Source: Orychophragmus violaceus
Lineage: Eukaryota; Streptophyta; Magnoliopsida; Brassicales; Brassicaceae
NCBI GenBank assembly: GCA_030180135.1
Contig: CM058229.1
Span: 45,535,522 to 45,599,521 of the forward strand
Direction: 5' to 3'
Length of the DNA stretch: 64,000 bases
Positions within the stretch are counted from its first letter, which is position 1; every line of letters begins with the position of its first letter. Made by a program: the position numbers and the translations under genes. Below are positions 10,097-21,910 of the stretch, piece after piece. The notes under the pieces are model-generated. The model was not told the origin of the DNA. It worked only from the letters and a program-made list of their open reading frames with translations, and did no database searches.

Positions 10097-12819
10097 AAAA
10101 TGAGAAGAATGAGCTGATCCCTACTAGGACTGTGACTGGACACCGGATGTGCATCGATTACAGGAAGCTCAATGCTACAACAAGGAAGGATCATTTCCAT
10201 TTACCCATGATTGATCAGATGCTGGAGAGGTTAGCAAATCACCCCTACTATTGCTTCCTCGATGGATATTCATGTTTCTTTCAGATTCCTATCCATCCAG
10301 AGGATCAGGGAAAGACCACCTTCACTTGTCCATATGGCACATTTGCTTACTGTAGGATGCCTTTTGGACTCTGCAATGCACCAGCCACCTTCCAGAGATG
10401 CATGATGTCCATACTCACTGATATGATTGAGGACTTTATGGATGTGTTTATGGATGACTTCTCAGTCTATGGGTCATCTTATAATGAGTGCTTGGATAAT
10501 TTGTGCAAGGTACTGACTAGATGCGAGGAGAAGCACTTGGTTCTTAATTGGGAGAAGTGCCATTTCATGGTCAGAGATGGCATTGTACTTGGACATAAAG
10601 TGTCTGAAGCAGGGATCGAAGTAGACCGCGCTAAGATTGAGGTAATGACCAGTCTTCAGGCACCTGATTCTGTGAAGTCTATAAGGATCTTTCTTGGACA
10701 TGCTGGGTTCTACAGACGGTTCATCAAGGACTTCAGTAATATTGCTAGACCACTAACTGCTTTGCTGTGTAAGGATACCAAATTTGAGTTCAATGCAGAT
10801 TGTCAGACTGCATTTGAACAGATCAAGCATGCGTTAGTGAGTGCTCCTATAGTTCAGCCACCAGATTGGGATTTACCTTTTGAGGTTATGTGTGATGCAA
10901 GTGACTATGCTGTAGGAGCTGTTCTTGGGCAGAAGAAGGACAGAAAGCTTCATGCTATCTATTATGCTAGTAGGACACAAGATGATACACACAAAAACTA
11001 TGCCACTACAGAGAAGGTGCTGTTGGCTGTTGTCTTTGCATTTGAGAAGTTCCGCCCCTATCTTGTTGGTTCCAAGGTGATTGTGCACACTGATCATTCA
11101 GCCCTGAAGTATCTGATGCAGAAGAAAGTTGCTAAGCCAAGATTGTTGAGATGGATTATGTTGCTTCAGGAGTTTGACATTGAAGTAAGGGACAAGAAGG
11201 GAGTTGAGAATGGAGTTGCTGACCATCTTTCAAGGATGCTGGTTGAGGAAGACGTGCCCATTAATGATTACTTGCCTGAGGAGAACGTCAATATGATCGG
11301 GACAGTGTTTCAGATGGATTTGGACAGAAACTCAGAAAACTGTCGGATTAATCGCATTGCGTCGATCGATGCCACATCTGTGACGATCGATGCAAGTGTC
11401 GAGACTGCTACGATCAATGCAACTATATGCGATGATCGTTGCGGTGCAGAACCAGACCCAGAGCCTTTAACGGTTCGAATTGGGGACTATGACTTCGAAG
11501 TAGATGCTGTCACAACCGATCGACCCTGGTATGCAGATATAGCTAATTACTTGGCTGCAGAGACTGAACCAGGATATCTAAAGGGGTATGCAGAGAAGAA
11601 GTTTTTCAGAGAGCTTAGACGATACTACTGGGATGAGCCTTATCTCTACAAGCACTGTTCGGATGGTCTTTACAGGAGATGCGTTGCTGAATCAGAGGTT
11701 CCAGATATCTTATTCCACTGCCATGGATCAGATTATGCTGGACATTTTTCTACTTTCAAGACTGTGTCTAAGATTCTGCAAGCAGGTTTCTGGTGGCCTA
11801 CGATGTTTGCGGATGCTCATTCCTTCGTTTCTCAGTGTGATGCCTGTCAGAGGAGAGGGAAAATCAGTAAGAAGCATGAGATGCCTCAGAATTTCATTCT
11901 TGAGGTTGAGGTTTTCGATTGCTGGGGCATAGACTTTATGGGTCCTTTTCCCTCATCTTATGGGAATAAATTTATCTTGGTTATTGTGGACTATGTGTCT
12001 AAGTGGGTGGAAGCAATAGCTAGTCCAACCAATGATTCTTCGGTGGTCATTAAGCTGTTTAAGACCATCATATTCCCTAGATTTGGAGTACCTCGGATAG
12101 TAATTAGTGATGGAGGATCTCATTTCATTAATAAGGTCTTCGAGAAGCTGCTGCAGAAGCATGGAGTTCATCACCGAGTTGCTACTCCTTATCACCCTTA
12201 GACTAGTGGACAAGTCGAGGTCTCGAACAGATAGATCAAGGAGATCTTAGAAAAGACAGTTGGGAAGACAAGGAAAGATTGGGCAGCTAAGCTGGATGAT
12301 GCATTATGGGCTTACCGGACTGCGTTTAAGACACCACTTGGGACTACTCCATTTCATCTGCTGTATGGAAAAGCATGTCATTTTCCAGTAGAGCTTGAGC
12401 ACAAAGTAGCATGGGTTGTGAAACAGATGAACTTTGATCTTAAATCTGCTAAAGAGATGAGATTGATGCAGCCTAATGAGTTGGATGAGATTAGGCATCA
12501 TGCTTATGAGAACTCAAAGCTGTACAAAGAGAGGACTAAGGCTTATCATGACAAGAAGATTGTCTCTAGACAATTTGAGCCTATTGATCAGGTACTTTTG
12601 TATAACTCTCGTTTGCAATTGTTTCCAGGTAAGTTGAGATCAAGGTGGTCTGGTCCTTTCACAATCAAGTAGGTACGTCCTTACGGAGCTGTCGTTCTAA
12701 TCAGCCAGGAAGGTAAGGAATTTACTGTGAATGGACAGAGAGTAAAGCATTATTGGGCTAAGGCCGAGATTCCAGAAGGTCAGATTTTGCCTCTGGATGT
12801 TGCACCATATGTCTAATTC
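10093..12819 (+). pseudogene. pol: Reverse transcriptase, RNase H and integrase of element C
   Basis: Long open stretch 10093-12201. RT has CFLDGYSCFFQIPIHPEDQ, PFGLCNAPATFQRCM and catalytic FMDD (10447-10458). RNase H has CDASDYAVGAVLGQ and a TDHSALKYL block. A linker with palindromes follows at 11363-11389. The integrase zinc site starts at HCHGSDYAGH (about 11716) with CDACQRRGK; the core has GIDFMGPFP and SDGGSHF. The third acidic residue (GQVEVSNR) lies just beyond TAG 12199-12201. More stops follow at 12232-12234 and 12670-12672; the first two occupy positions where glutamine is expected (CAG to TAG). The C-terminus ends at a stop near 12817. The element is clearly dead but carries the full Athila-like domain order. 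Confidence 0.9.
11358..11395 (+). repeat. CGATCG palindrome pair in the RNase H-integrase linker
   Basis: Cores 11363 and 11384, 21 bp apart, in a linker read as alternating SIDA/TIDA/TINA peptides. A third CGATCG lies at 11517. Element D has its own sites in the same linker (cores about 15394, 15464 and 15485) with a different arm sequence. Confidence 0.8.
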
Positions 12820-14142
12820 AGCTGATAGGTCCAACTAATGACCTTAAACATGCGCTGAGTGGGGGGCAACCCACTGTTTCGTTATTGCATTTTTATTTTT
12901 GTGTTTTTGATAGGATTTTACGTTTGTTTTTGGTTTTGGAGAGTTTTTGTCTGCAGGTCTCGGATATCGCAATGCAACGATCGACACGGTCCTGTGTCGA
13001 TCGTCACAACACGAAAATCGCATTGCAGCGATCGTTGCGGTCCTGAGCAACGATCGACACATGACGAAAAATCGCTTTGCAACGGTCGTTACATTTATGT
13101 ATCGATCGATGCATGAGCGACAGAGATAAAAATCAGACAGAACTCAACACATCCATTAACATTTTTGCTTTATTTTTACCAACCCTTAGCTTAACACTAC
13201 TGGGGACAGTGTGTTTCAAGTGTGGGGGAGGTAGATACTGACTTTTATCTTTCTGTTTTCTTAGAGTCGGTCCGTTTTTCAAATTTTTTTTTGTTTTTTG
13301 AGTCAAAACCAGTTTAAGTATGAAACAGTGAATTTTTGAGAAGTTAACAACATCTAGCAGGAACTTAAGTAACCACTTGGATGAGGCTGAAAGATCAATC
13401 TATGACTATTAGAAAACCCAACACGGATCAACCTACTGCGGACACCCATATCAATTTAGGTATTCAGAGGATCCTTAACTGACTCCACCCTTAACTTGAC
13501 TTAATTTTCTCACCTAAGGGTTTGGTATACCTTGAGCCGGATTCCTTTGTTAGTTCTGACACAGCTTGTAAACCTGTCCGAGTAAGGTTTCCTTCTCCCC
13601 TTCCATAAAATAAAAGAGTAATAATTTGAGGATGAGCTAGTAGCTCCGAAGTGGTCACGGGAGTAGTAGCAAACACTATTACCTCCTGTGCGATCCATGG
13701 AATGTGTCCAAAGTATACCCCTTAATGGGAAGAGCACTGATAAAAAAAATAAAATAATACCCAATGGGGAAAAATCAGAATTCTAAGGAAGGGAAAAGAG
13801 AAGAAAGGAACCAGAAAAAGATAGTATGGTGGTCTAGAGCTGACAAAGTAAGAATCCATGTGCCCTTTGATCGATAATCCTTAGGTGAGACCGCAGTTAA
13901 TATGCTTAAGAAGTCAGTAGGGTGAATTTGAATTGCTTGGATTGATTGTGGAGTTTACTTAGGACAGTTGCTAAGTGTGGGGGAAGTACATGTTGGTCTT
14001 GATATCTGGCAGTTGATTCTTTCAGTGGTTTACTAAGGAAAATCTGAGTATTGTTGCTTCTAGGACAAAAATAGTTTCTGAAAGTTTTCAAACCTCTTCA
14101 CCATGTTTTAGTTCTCTGTTTTGCTTGAGGGCAAGCAAAGGC
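12820..14142 (+). mobile_element. 3' non-coding region of element C
   Basis: Gene-free. It begins with the conserved AAACATGCGCTGAGTGG...GGCAACCCA block, then the palindrome cluster, then extra polypurine-like tracts at 13218-13231 and 13973-13986, and ends at the true tract. ORFs on either strand here are short and match non-coding regions of the sister elements. Confidence 0.75.
12970..13112 (+). repeat. CGATCG palindrome cluster, element C 3' UTR
   Basis: Three pairs: cores 12978/12998 (20 bp), 13029/13051 (22 bp) and 13083/13103 (20 bp; the first of these is the variant CGGTCG). Pair starts are 51 and 54 bp apart. The inter-pair spacers carry ATCGCA-like remnants. Confidence 0.85.
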
Positions 14143-14156
14143 TAAGTGTGGGGGAG
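14143..14156 (+). other. Polypurine tract of element C
   Basis: AAGTGTGGGGGAG directly before the 3' LTR start at 14158. Confidence 0.8.
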
Positions 14157-14157
14157 T

Positions 14158-15332
14158 TGATATATCATGGTTTTTACCGGTTTTATGCCATGATATAAGT
14201 GCGTTTTAGAGTCTTTTTGTGTTTCTTTAGAGTCTTTTACAGGTTTTATTAGGTACTAGCACGTTTGGAGTGGATTTGGAGTAATTGGAGCATTTTGGTG
14301 TTTTGACCCGAGAGATAGAGCTCACTGTCCAGAACAGAGTAATGTGTCAGAATCGATCGATGCATAGCGAGTTGGGCCAGTCTCGGCGAGAGTTAATGAA
14401 GAATGATGAATTTGCAGAATTGCCCAGAAGTTCCAGATATTTACACAGAAGCCCCAAGACGTGATTTAGCTATTTAATTAGGTTTTTACATCAGTTTTTA
14501 GATACGCTATCCTACTTTAGAGCAGAGAGTTTTTAGAGCTATTTGGGGCTGATATGATCCTGTACTACATCTTGTTTTTGGAGAAGATTTCGAACCCCTT
14601 TACTTATTTAATCTCTTTTATGCAATCTATTAATTCATTGATTATGTTTTCATATTCCATGTCTGAGTAGATTCATAGTTAGGTTTAGGGATTCTCATTA
14701 AGGATTTTATGACTTGCTAGATATAATTAATTCAGTTAAGGATTCATATCAATAGATGTTCTTCAATCTTAATTGTGTTTAATGCTAGTTCTAACTTGAT
14801 CACTTAGAATCTAGATCTTAGGTTGCTAGATTGAAACGAAAGTGTGGTTTAGAATCTGAACTATTTAGGTGGAGCAATTTAATTACTCGCAAAGAAATTT
14901 GGTTTAATTAGATTGTAAACATATCGAACTTGATTGTTAAAGCTGGTTTAATCTTTAGGAATTACAAAGACATTTGGATTTCTGCAATGAGGCTTAGAGA
15001 ATTCTCAAAACGAAAGTTCGTTAATTCTATATCTGTGTTTTGAGTTCTAGAACTGTACCTAATTTGATCTTGACTGAATGATTTATCTGCTTGTCTGATT
15101 TCCTGAGAACTCCCTAGACTTAGCGCCTTTAGTTAACTGCTTACAAACCGAACTTGCTACTTGTTTACTTTCTCGCATTGCTTTTAGTTTCTCAATACAA
15201 TTTGCTTTCTCCTAGTTTAATCTTTTCTGTTCTGATTCTATCGTTGCCTAGAGTCCTCGTGGATTCGATACCCTAAGTACTACATTGATATTACTGTGCA
15301 CTTGCAGTTAGTATATGGTTAAAACTTATGAC
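14158..15332 (+). mobile_element. 3' LTR of element C
   Basis: Starts TGATATATCATGG after the polypurine tract and runs to AAAACTTATGAC at 15332. Compared with the 5' LTR end (GACCTATCA) the last 6 bp are missing, so the junction with element D at 15333 is eroded and no duplication can be read. One palindrome core is at 14354. Confidence 0.85.
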
Positions 15333-15335
15333 ATT

Positions 15336-17195
15336 TTAATATGTCAGCTTCATCATCCGGAATTGTTGCCTCTGTCCGCAACCGATGTCGACCGACATTG
15401 TCCCTAATCGGCCAAGCAACGTCGAGCATGATCGATTATCGTCCGCTTTTTCGAGTCGGATGTCGACCGACATCAGCTGAGTGTCGATCGACACTGACCC
15501 TGCAACTCGTGTAGAAATCAGTGGACTAGCAGAAACATCCTGAAAACCTGTCTCAATCTTGTAGATGTTCTCTTCTGGTAGAGAATCATCTATTGGAACA
15601 TCCTCATCGATCCTAATCCGAGGCAAGTGATCAGCAACACCATTTTCTACTCCTTTCTTATCTCTCACCTCTATGTCAAATTCTTGAAGCAATAGAATCC
15701 ATCTTAACAGCCTTGGCTTAACATCTTTCTTCTGCATCAAGTACTTAAGCGCAGAATGATCAGTATGTACAACCACTTTGGATCCAATCAGGCAGGAACG
15801 AAACTTCTCAAATGCAAACACAACTGCCAATAGTTCCTTCTCAGTGGTTGCATAGTTCCTTTGAGCATCATCAAGAGTTCTACTGGCATAATTGATAGCA
15901 TGGAGATTCTTGTCCTTCTTCTGCCCAAGAACAACTCCTACTGCATAATCACTAGCATCGCACATTATCTCAAAAGGTAGACTCCAATCTGGAGGTTGCA
16001 CAATTGGAGGAGAGATTAAAGCCTGCTTCAGCTCTTTGAATGCAGCATGACACTCATCTGTGAACTCAAATTTCACATCCTTGCAGAGAAGTGCAGTGAG
16101 CGGCCTAGCTATCTTGCCGAAATCTTTAATGAACCTCCTGTAAAAACCAGCATGCCCAAGGAAACTTCTTATTCCTTTGACTGAATCAGGCGCCTGCAGT
16201 CTTGTCATTACCTCAATCTTGGCTCTGTCCACCTCAATTCCTGCCTCAAAGACTCTATGTCCAAGTACAATGCCATTCTTGACCATAAAGTGACATTTTT
16301 CCCAGTTCAAAACCAGGTGCTTTTCCTCATAGCGAGCTAGCACCTTGCATAGATTATCCAGACAGGCATTGTAAGATGGTCCGTAGAGAGAGAAATCATC
16401 CATGAAGACCTCCATGAAATCCTCTATCATGTCCGTGAAGATGGACATCATGCACCTCTGAAACGTCGCAGGAGCATTACACAGTCCAAATGGCATTCTG
16501 CGGTATGCAAAGGTACCATAAGGACAAGTAAATGTGGTCTTCTCCTGGTCCTCTGGGTGGATAGGGATCTGAAAGAAACCAGAATAGCCATCCAAAAAAC
16601 AGTAGTATGGATGACTTGCTAACCTCTCCAACATCTTATCAATAAAAGGAAGTAGAAAATGATCTTTCCTGGTGGCTGCATTTAACTTCCTGTAGTTTAT
16701 GCACATCCTGTGACCAGTGATTGTCCTTGTAGGAATCAGCTCATTCATCTCATTCCTAACCACAATGACTCCTCCTTTCTTAGAAACCACATGAACTGGG
16801 CTGACCCAATTACTGTCAGAGATAGGAAAGATGACCCCAGCTTTCAGCAATTTCATGATCTCCTTCTTTACAACCTCTTGCAGGTTGGGATTTAAACGCC
16901 TTTGATTCTCAATTGACGACTTGGTCTCATCCTCAAGGTGTATCCTCTGCATGCACAAGTCAGGAGAGATACCTGAAATATCATCAAGAGAATAGCCAAG
17001 AGCCTTGCGATGCTTGCGCAGCTTGCTTAGCAGTAAGGTGAGTTCTGCGTTATTCAAATCAGCATTGACTATAACAGGGTAAGTGGAATTTTTACCTAGG
17101 AATGCATATTTGAGGCCCGCAGGTAGCTGTTTCAGCTCGACCTTTGGAGCTCTCTCTTCTCTCCAATCTGTCGCGGCTGGTGTCGACCGATTACC
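15336..17195 (-). pseudogene. pol: Reverse transcriptase-RNase H of Athila-like element D
   Basis: Minus-strand reading frame, uninterrupted from 17195 down to 15336 and in the same frame as the protease upstream. RT motifs: CFLDGYSGFFQIPIHPEDQ, PFGLCNAPATFQRCM and catalytic FMDD (16395-16406). RNase H: CDASDYAVGVVLGQ, TTEKELLAVVFAFEKF and HTDHSALKYL. After RNase H comes a linker with SIDT/SVDI peptides encoded by palindromes, then the frame ends where element C abuts. The integrase is missing except for the C-terminal remnant at 5791-5898. The D-C protein match is close but clearly of a different subfamily. Confidence 0.9.
15380..15500 (-). repeat. TGTCGAYCGACA palindromes in the RNase H-integrase linker of element D
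   Basis: Cores at about 15394 (CGACCG), 15464 (CGACCG) and 15485 (CGATCG); the last two are 21 bp apart. Position matches the linker palindromes of element C (11363/11384), but the arms are GTC/GAC instead of GCAA/TTGC-like. Confidence 0.75.
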
Positions 17196-17215
17196 CTATG
17201 GTGTCGGTCGACACT
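17180..17215 (-). repeat. Palindrome pair in the protease-RT linker of element D
   Basis: Cores CGACCG 17184 and CGGTCG 17205, 21 bp apart, in GTGTCGACCGA and GTGTCGGTCGACAC context. Position corresponds to the pair at 9644/9665 in element C. Confidence 0.75.
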
Positions 17216-18080
17216 GTACGTCATCAGCGACTTCTAAATTCATCACTTGCTCGGTAACGTCCATCAGCCTCAGGTACCCAGCAACATCATCATCCTCCAA
17301 CTCCAAATCACTCTCAGAACTCATTAGAGCTCTCTCCAAAGGATCAACATGATGTATCTGATTGAGGAATTCTGCTGCCAGATTCTCAATCGTATCAACA
17401 TAGAAGGTCTGCCCATAAATGTTAGGATGTCTCATCAGCTTATCCATGTCAAAATTCATCACCAGATCACCCACATTGAGACCAATCTTCCCTCTTTTCA
17501 CATCAATGATTGCACCAGCTGTAACCAAGAACGGTCTGCCTAGGATAAGAGGATCCTTAGGCTCATCATTGTACTGCAAGACTTCGAAGTCAGTTGGAAT
17601 AACACATTCACCATTCTTTACCGGTACATCCTCCAAAAGGCCCTCAGGAATCCTTATGGAGCGATCTGCTAGAATCAAGGATATCCTAGTAGGTGTGAAA
17701 TCTATCATTCCCATCTGCTTAGCAACTAAATATTGCATCAGATTGACGCTGGATCCCAAATCACACAATGACGTCTCAAATCTGTCTCTGAAGATGGTAC
17801 AGTCCAAGACAAAGCTCTCTGGATCCTTTTGCTTTTCTGGAACTCTGTTTAAGATGACAGCACTATAGACTTCAGTGATCATCATCACACCCTCGTCATC
17901 TCCCATATCAAAAGTCAACATCTGCTTCAAGCACCTCTTCAACACTGGGTTATTGCTGACAGCGTCCATCAATGGCATTGGAAGAGTTAGCCTGCTTAGC
18001 ATAGCCATATACTTAGCCTTGAACCGTTCAAACTTAGACCGCTTTGGGTTCCTAGGAAAAGGTACCTTGGGTCTGTACAC
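17196..18080 (-). pseudogene. pol: Protease of Athila-like element D
   Basis: A 294-residue frame with the retropepsin-like active site DLGSS (about 17748-17762), the motif ISLILADRSIRIPEGLLEDVP and the second conserved block DPLILGRPFLVTAGA. It ends in TAG 17196-17198, within the palindrome-bearing linker (cores 17184 and 17205), after which the same frame stays open into RT. Gag and protease are separated only by TAA 18120-18122. Confidence 0.85.
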
Positions 18081-18119
18081 TTTCCCTACAGCTACAGGAG
18101 CTTTCGTCTGAGTTTTTGC

Positions 18120-19818
18120 TTATGTACGCGTCTGGTGTCGACCGACATCATCTTGGTGTCGATCGACATTGGTCGATTTTGTTCTGGCGTTGACCTCAAA
18201 ATCGACCTCGGTCGATTTCCATCCGTCACGAGAACTCGAAGAAGCTGGTGTCGCCCGATTACATGTGGTAGTGTCGGTCGACATCCGTCTCGAAGCTTCA
18301 TACTCTTCTTCAAATTCCTCTATCTCTTCGATCTCCTTATCAGTGATCTGCCTATTGGGAATGGTGTGCAGCTCCTTCCCACTCCGCAGTGATATAGCAT
18401 TGCATTGATGCTTTGGATTAGTATATGTACTTCTAGGAAGGAATCCAACTTGCCTCTTAACAGCTCCAGCAGTTTGAGGAACTTGAGAATCCAACTGCTT
18501 CATATGTGTACTCAGAGACTCAAACTTCCCATTCAAATCCTCATACACAGCATCCAACTTCTTGTTGAAGTCCACAGTAGACTTAGTCTGACCCTCCAGC
18601 AATCGCTCCATCATAGCTTCCATCTTGCTCTCATGAGCACTAGCAGTAGGAGGTGTCTGATATGAAGATGATCCATAAGTCCTCTGATAAGAATTACCTT
18701 GCTGAAAATGTTTCTGATAACCAGCATTCTGACCATATCCAGAAGAGTTTTGGTTGCTTGTGAAAGCACTCTTCTGTCCACCATTAAATAACTTGTTGCC
18801 TTGCTGATTTTCAAACCTGTTTCCTTGAAATCCAGAGCCACTGATGTAGTTCACATCCTCTTCTTGGCAGCCTTTTTCAGCCTCAAACACTTCAACTTCT
18901 TGAGTAAAGTAAACAGCCTTCTTATTAGTTAACAAGCTATGAACAATGTCCAGCTTGTTCCTGATATCATTAATCTGCAGATCATCAATCTTCCCACCAG
19001 ACTCTTTCCTTCTTCTATCAGCAGTCTTGGTGCTGTTACTGCTCACCAAGTTATCAATCAGCAATCTAGCTGCTCAGGAGTCTTGGTGTTGAAATTGCCA
19101 TTGCTGGCAGCATCCAATGTAGACTGGTGGTTGAGATCAATTCTTCTGAAGAATATACCCAACAGCGTTACTTCAGAGAATCCATGATGAGGACAGTCAC
19201 GTTGGTACATCTTAAACCTCATCCAAGCAGACTTAAGAGGCTCGGAGGACCTTGAGTGAATGTCAAAAGATCCTGTCTGAACTGATCTGAGCGAGCATCA
19301 TCATAGAAGTGTCATAGGAACTCTCTCTTCACAGCATCCCAAGTAGTTAACTTCCCAGGTGGAAATTGTTTCAGCCAAGCAGCAGCCTCTCCAGCAAGAG
19401 AGTATGAGAAAAGCTTTAGATACAAGAAGTCATAATCCACTCCATTGTACTTCATTCCAGTGATGAAGGCTTCAAAATCCTCAATGTTGTCCACGGGTTG
19501 CTCATGTGGGAGACCTTGGAAGGGGTGTTGTCTCACCATAGAGTAGTAGACAGTCTTGATCTCAAAGTCATTCCTCTAAAAAGGAGGAGGAACAATTGCT
19601 GACCGGTTAGCATAAAACTCATCCGGACGGTTGTAGTCAGCAATAGTCTTCTCAGCAACAACCATCTGCCTCTGACCTTGAGGTGGTTCAGGTTCAGGTT
19701 CAGGGATCACTCGTCCCTCAGCATCAATCCTTTGCCCCTGATCATTGTAGGGGTTGTTCTGTTGGTCTCTCAGAACTCCTCCAGCATCTGGTCTCAAAAT
19801 CAAACGATTGTTCATCAT
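18120..19818 (-). pseudogene. gag: Gag of Athila-like element D
   Basis: N-terminus MMNNRLILRPDAGG at 19818, acidic proline-rich stretch, then ADYNRPDEFYANRS and the capsid-like core (LAGEAAAWLKQFPPGK). A coiled-coil-like segment, a Q/N/G-rich region (18700-18840) and a basic linker follow. Breaks: TAG near 19576 where glutamine is expected (PPF-stop-RNDFEIK), TGA near 19309 at an expected arginine (CGA to TGA), and a 1-bp deletion near 19073. From 19064 to 18123 it is one open frame, in phase with the protease beyond TAA 18120-18122. Palindromes at 18139, 18160 and 18250-18285 lie in its C-terminal linker. Confidence 0.85.
18130..18290 (-). repeat. Palindromes in the gag linker of element D
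   Basis: Cores CGACCG 18139 and CGATCG 18160 (21 bp apart), then TGTCGCCCGA near 18249 and GTGTCGGTCGACA near 18271. Same linker as in element C gag, different arms. Confidence 0.75.
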
Positions 19819-20166
19819 TCTTGTTCTTTGACCCTTTCTGTCCGTTCTCTCTAGTCTAGCAAGCTCAGTAATCTCGGTACTGTCTCTAGCAAGCCATCAT
19901 GAGGTTCAAAAGTTCTTCGCTCTTGTTGCTTCGGGTATGTCGACTTGGTATACACTGATCTCAAAACTCTGTCTCGAGGTCAATGTTGAGCGATACTACC
20001 AGGGAAATCGGTCGACACGGAATGCGTCTGTCGAATCCTGCGCAACAAAAACAAGCCAAACAAGAGAAAAATCAGTAACAAAGAAAATAAAAACGACCTA
20101 GACTCAACTCTAAAACAAAACCTATCGGCGAACTCAGTTGAGTCCCCGGCAACGGCGCCAAAAACT
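19819..20166 (-). other. Leader and primer binding site of element D
   Basis: Primer site at 20143-20160 (reverse of TGGCGCCGTTGCCGGGGA, tRNA-Asp type) next to the LTR. The leader up to gag has no ORF and an A-rich stretch on the plus strand. One GTCGACAC half-site lies near 20012. Confidence 0.85.
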
Positions 20167-21344
20167 TGATAGGTCAAGAATTAATCCCTATTCTACTGCA
20201 AGTGCACATTTATGTTATTGTAGTATTTCAGGGTATCGAATCCACAAGGACTCACGGTCACACGATAGATTATATGCCGTCAAGTTAAGCTAAATCAAAT
20301 CTTAAGAAAGTAGTAGACAAAAGCAGTTAAACTAGTACGTGAATTTAAATAAGAGAAAGGCGTCAGACTTAGGAAGTTTTCGGGAATTATGCTATGTAAG
20401 AAACTTAACTAACCGGATTCAGATTAAACACATGTTGAAGAACTAGAAACACAATGCTAAGTAATCCAACTCTCGCTGAGATTATTTCTATATCTAGCAA
20501 CCTAGCGATTCAAATCTCTTTGTGATCTTAGAGTTCTAAACAAGCATTAAGAACAAGTTATATCGGTTCACAATTCTCCTAAACCAAATCTCTTTGTATC
20601 TAGTCAAATTGCTCACTCTAAGTTTGTTCACATTATAACTCACACTTTCGTGCTATTGTTAATTGTCTAGGATCTAAACCCTAGGTGATCAGTCTAGAAT
20701 TTAGTATTAAGCACAACTTAGGTGATGAACAATAGATGGTGAATCATAATCAATCAGTTATCAAACAAGCATAAAACCTTTGTGAGAATTCCTAAATCTA
20801 ACTAGGTTACTACTCAGACATATCAGTAATCAAACAACACATCATGAATAGAAAACCAAAAGACTAAATAGATAAAGTAAAAGGGGTTCAAAATCCTTCT
20901 CTCAAGGTTACAAGTAGCAAGAATCAGCCCCAACTCAATATCTCCCAATCTCTCAAGCAAGAACAAAGTAAGAACAAGATAAAAGGTAGAATGAGTCTGA
21001 AAACCTAATTAAACTCTCTAAACATGTTTTGGGGTCAGTTTAGAATTTGGGGAAACTTCTGGGTAATTCGGAAAATCTTCAAAACTTGTCTTTAACTTTC
21101 GGGTATTGTTTTGTCGCGCTCAATGTCGATCGATATCAAAGCCAGTGTCGGTCGACACTCAATCGTGGTCAAGACACCGACTTCATCTCGTTGCACAAAT
21201 CACCAGAAACGTCGTATAATCCCATCCTTTGCTCCAAATGCAAGCGCACCTGTAGAAGACTCAATAGACTCTAAAAACCAGGTTAAAGACTCAATATATA
21301 CAACTATATCAAGGTTGAAAACCTAGAAAAACCATGATATATCA
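20167..21344 (-). mobile_element. 5' LTR of element D
   Basis: About 1178 bp in reverse orientation, TGATAGGTC at 20167 and TGATATATCA at 21335-21344. A palindrome pair has cores 21127 (CGATCG) and 21149 (CGGTCG), 22 bp apart. Right flank 21345 begins CAAAC; the matching left flank was lost with the 3' LTR. Confidence 0.85.
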
Positions 21345-21910
21345 CAAACCATTGGCTATATTATTTCTAACAAGACTTGAATACATTCTCAGTGAACCTG
21401 GACACCGCAAGGAGCCACGGATTCTCACCCAAGATGTCAAGACTCAAACAAACCTCATTTCCTTTATTTGGCCAAGATACCTTCATCAATGCACCAACGG
21501 CTCTCTTCTTTATATTTTTCTGTTCTTTTCTTTTATTATCTCTTTTAAATCATTTTCTAAGAGCCTATAAAAGCTCAGATTCGAATTCCTTGTAAATCAC
21601 CCTTTTCAATCATTTTTAAGTTAATAGAAATATTCTGTTTTTCTTCCAAAGTTTGTGTTCTTTGTGAAGTCTTCCTTCTCTATATATTGTGAGTGGTTCA
21701 CCATTTTCTTAGGAGTTTTAGATCAATCTATTTGAATGATTCATATAGCTTGTTCTTAGGTTCAGAGAGTCAATCAAACCCACTGGTGGAGAGAGTCAAT
21801 CACAAGTTCCACCACCGCCTCTACCTTCAATCCATCTTCCGCAAGCTTTGCTTAGAAATCATATGATCATCAAGTGATCTTAGCATTGCAGTAATTCCGA
21901 GGCTGTATCA
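21345..21910 (+). mobile_element. 5' LTR of gag-only element E, 5'-truncated
   Basis: From about 21375 (ACTTGAATACATTCTCAGTG) to GGCTGTATCA at 21910 it matches 24555-25086 nearly base for base. Its beginning is cut by element D at 21344. The end is followed by a tRNA-Met-type primer site. Confidence 0.75.
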
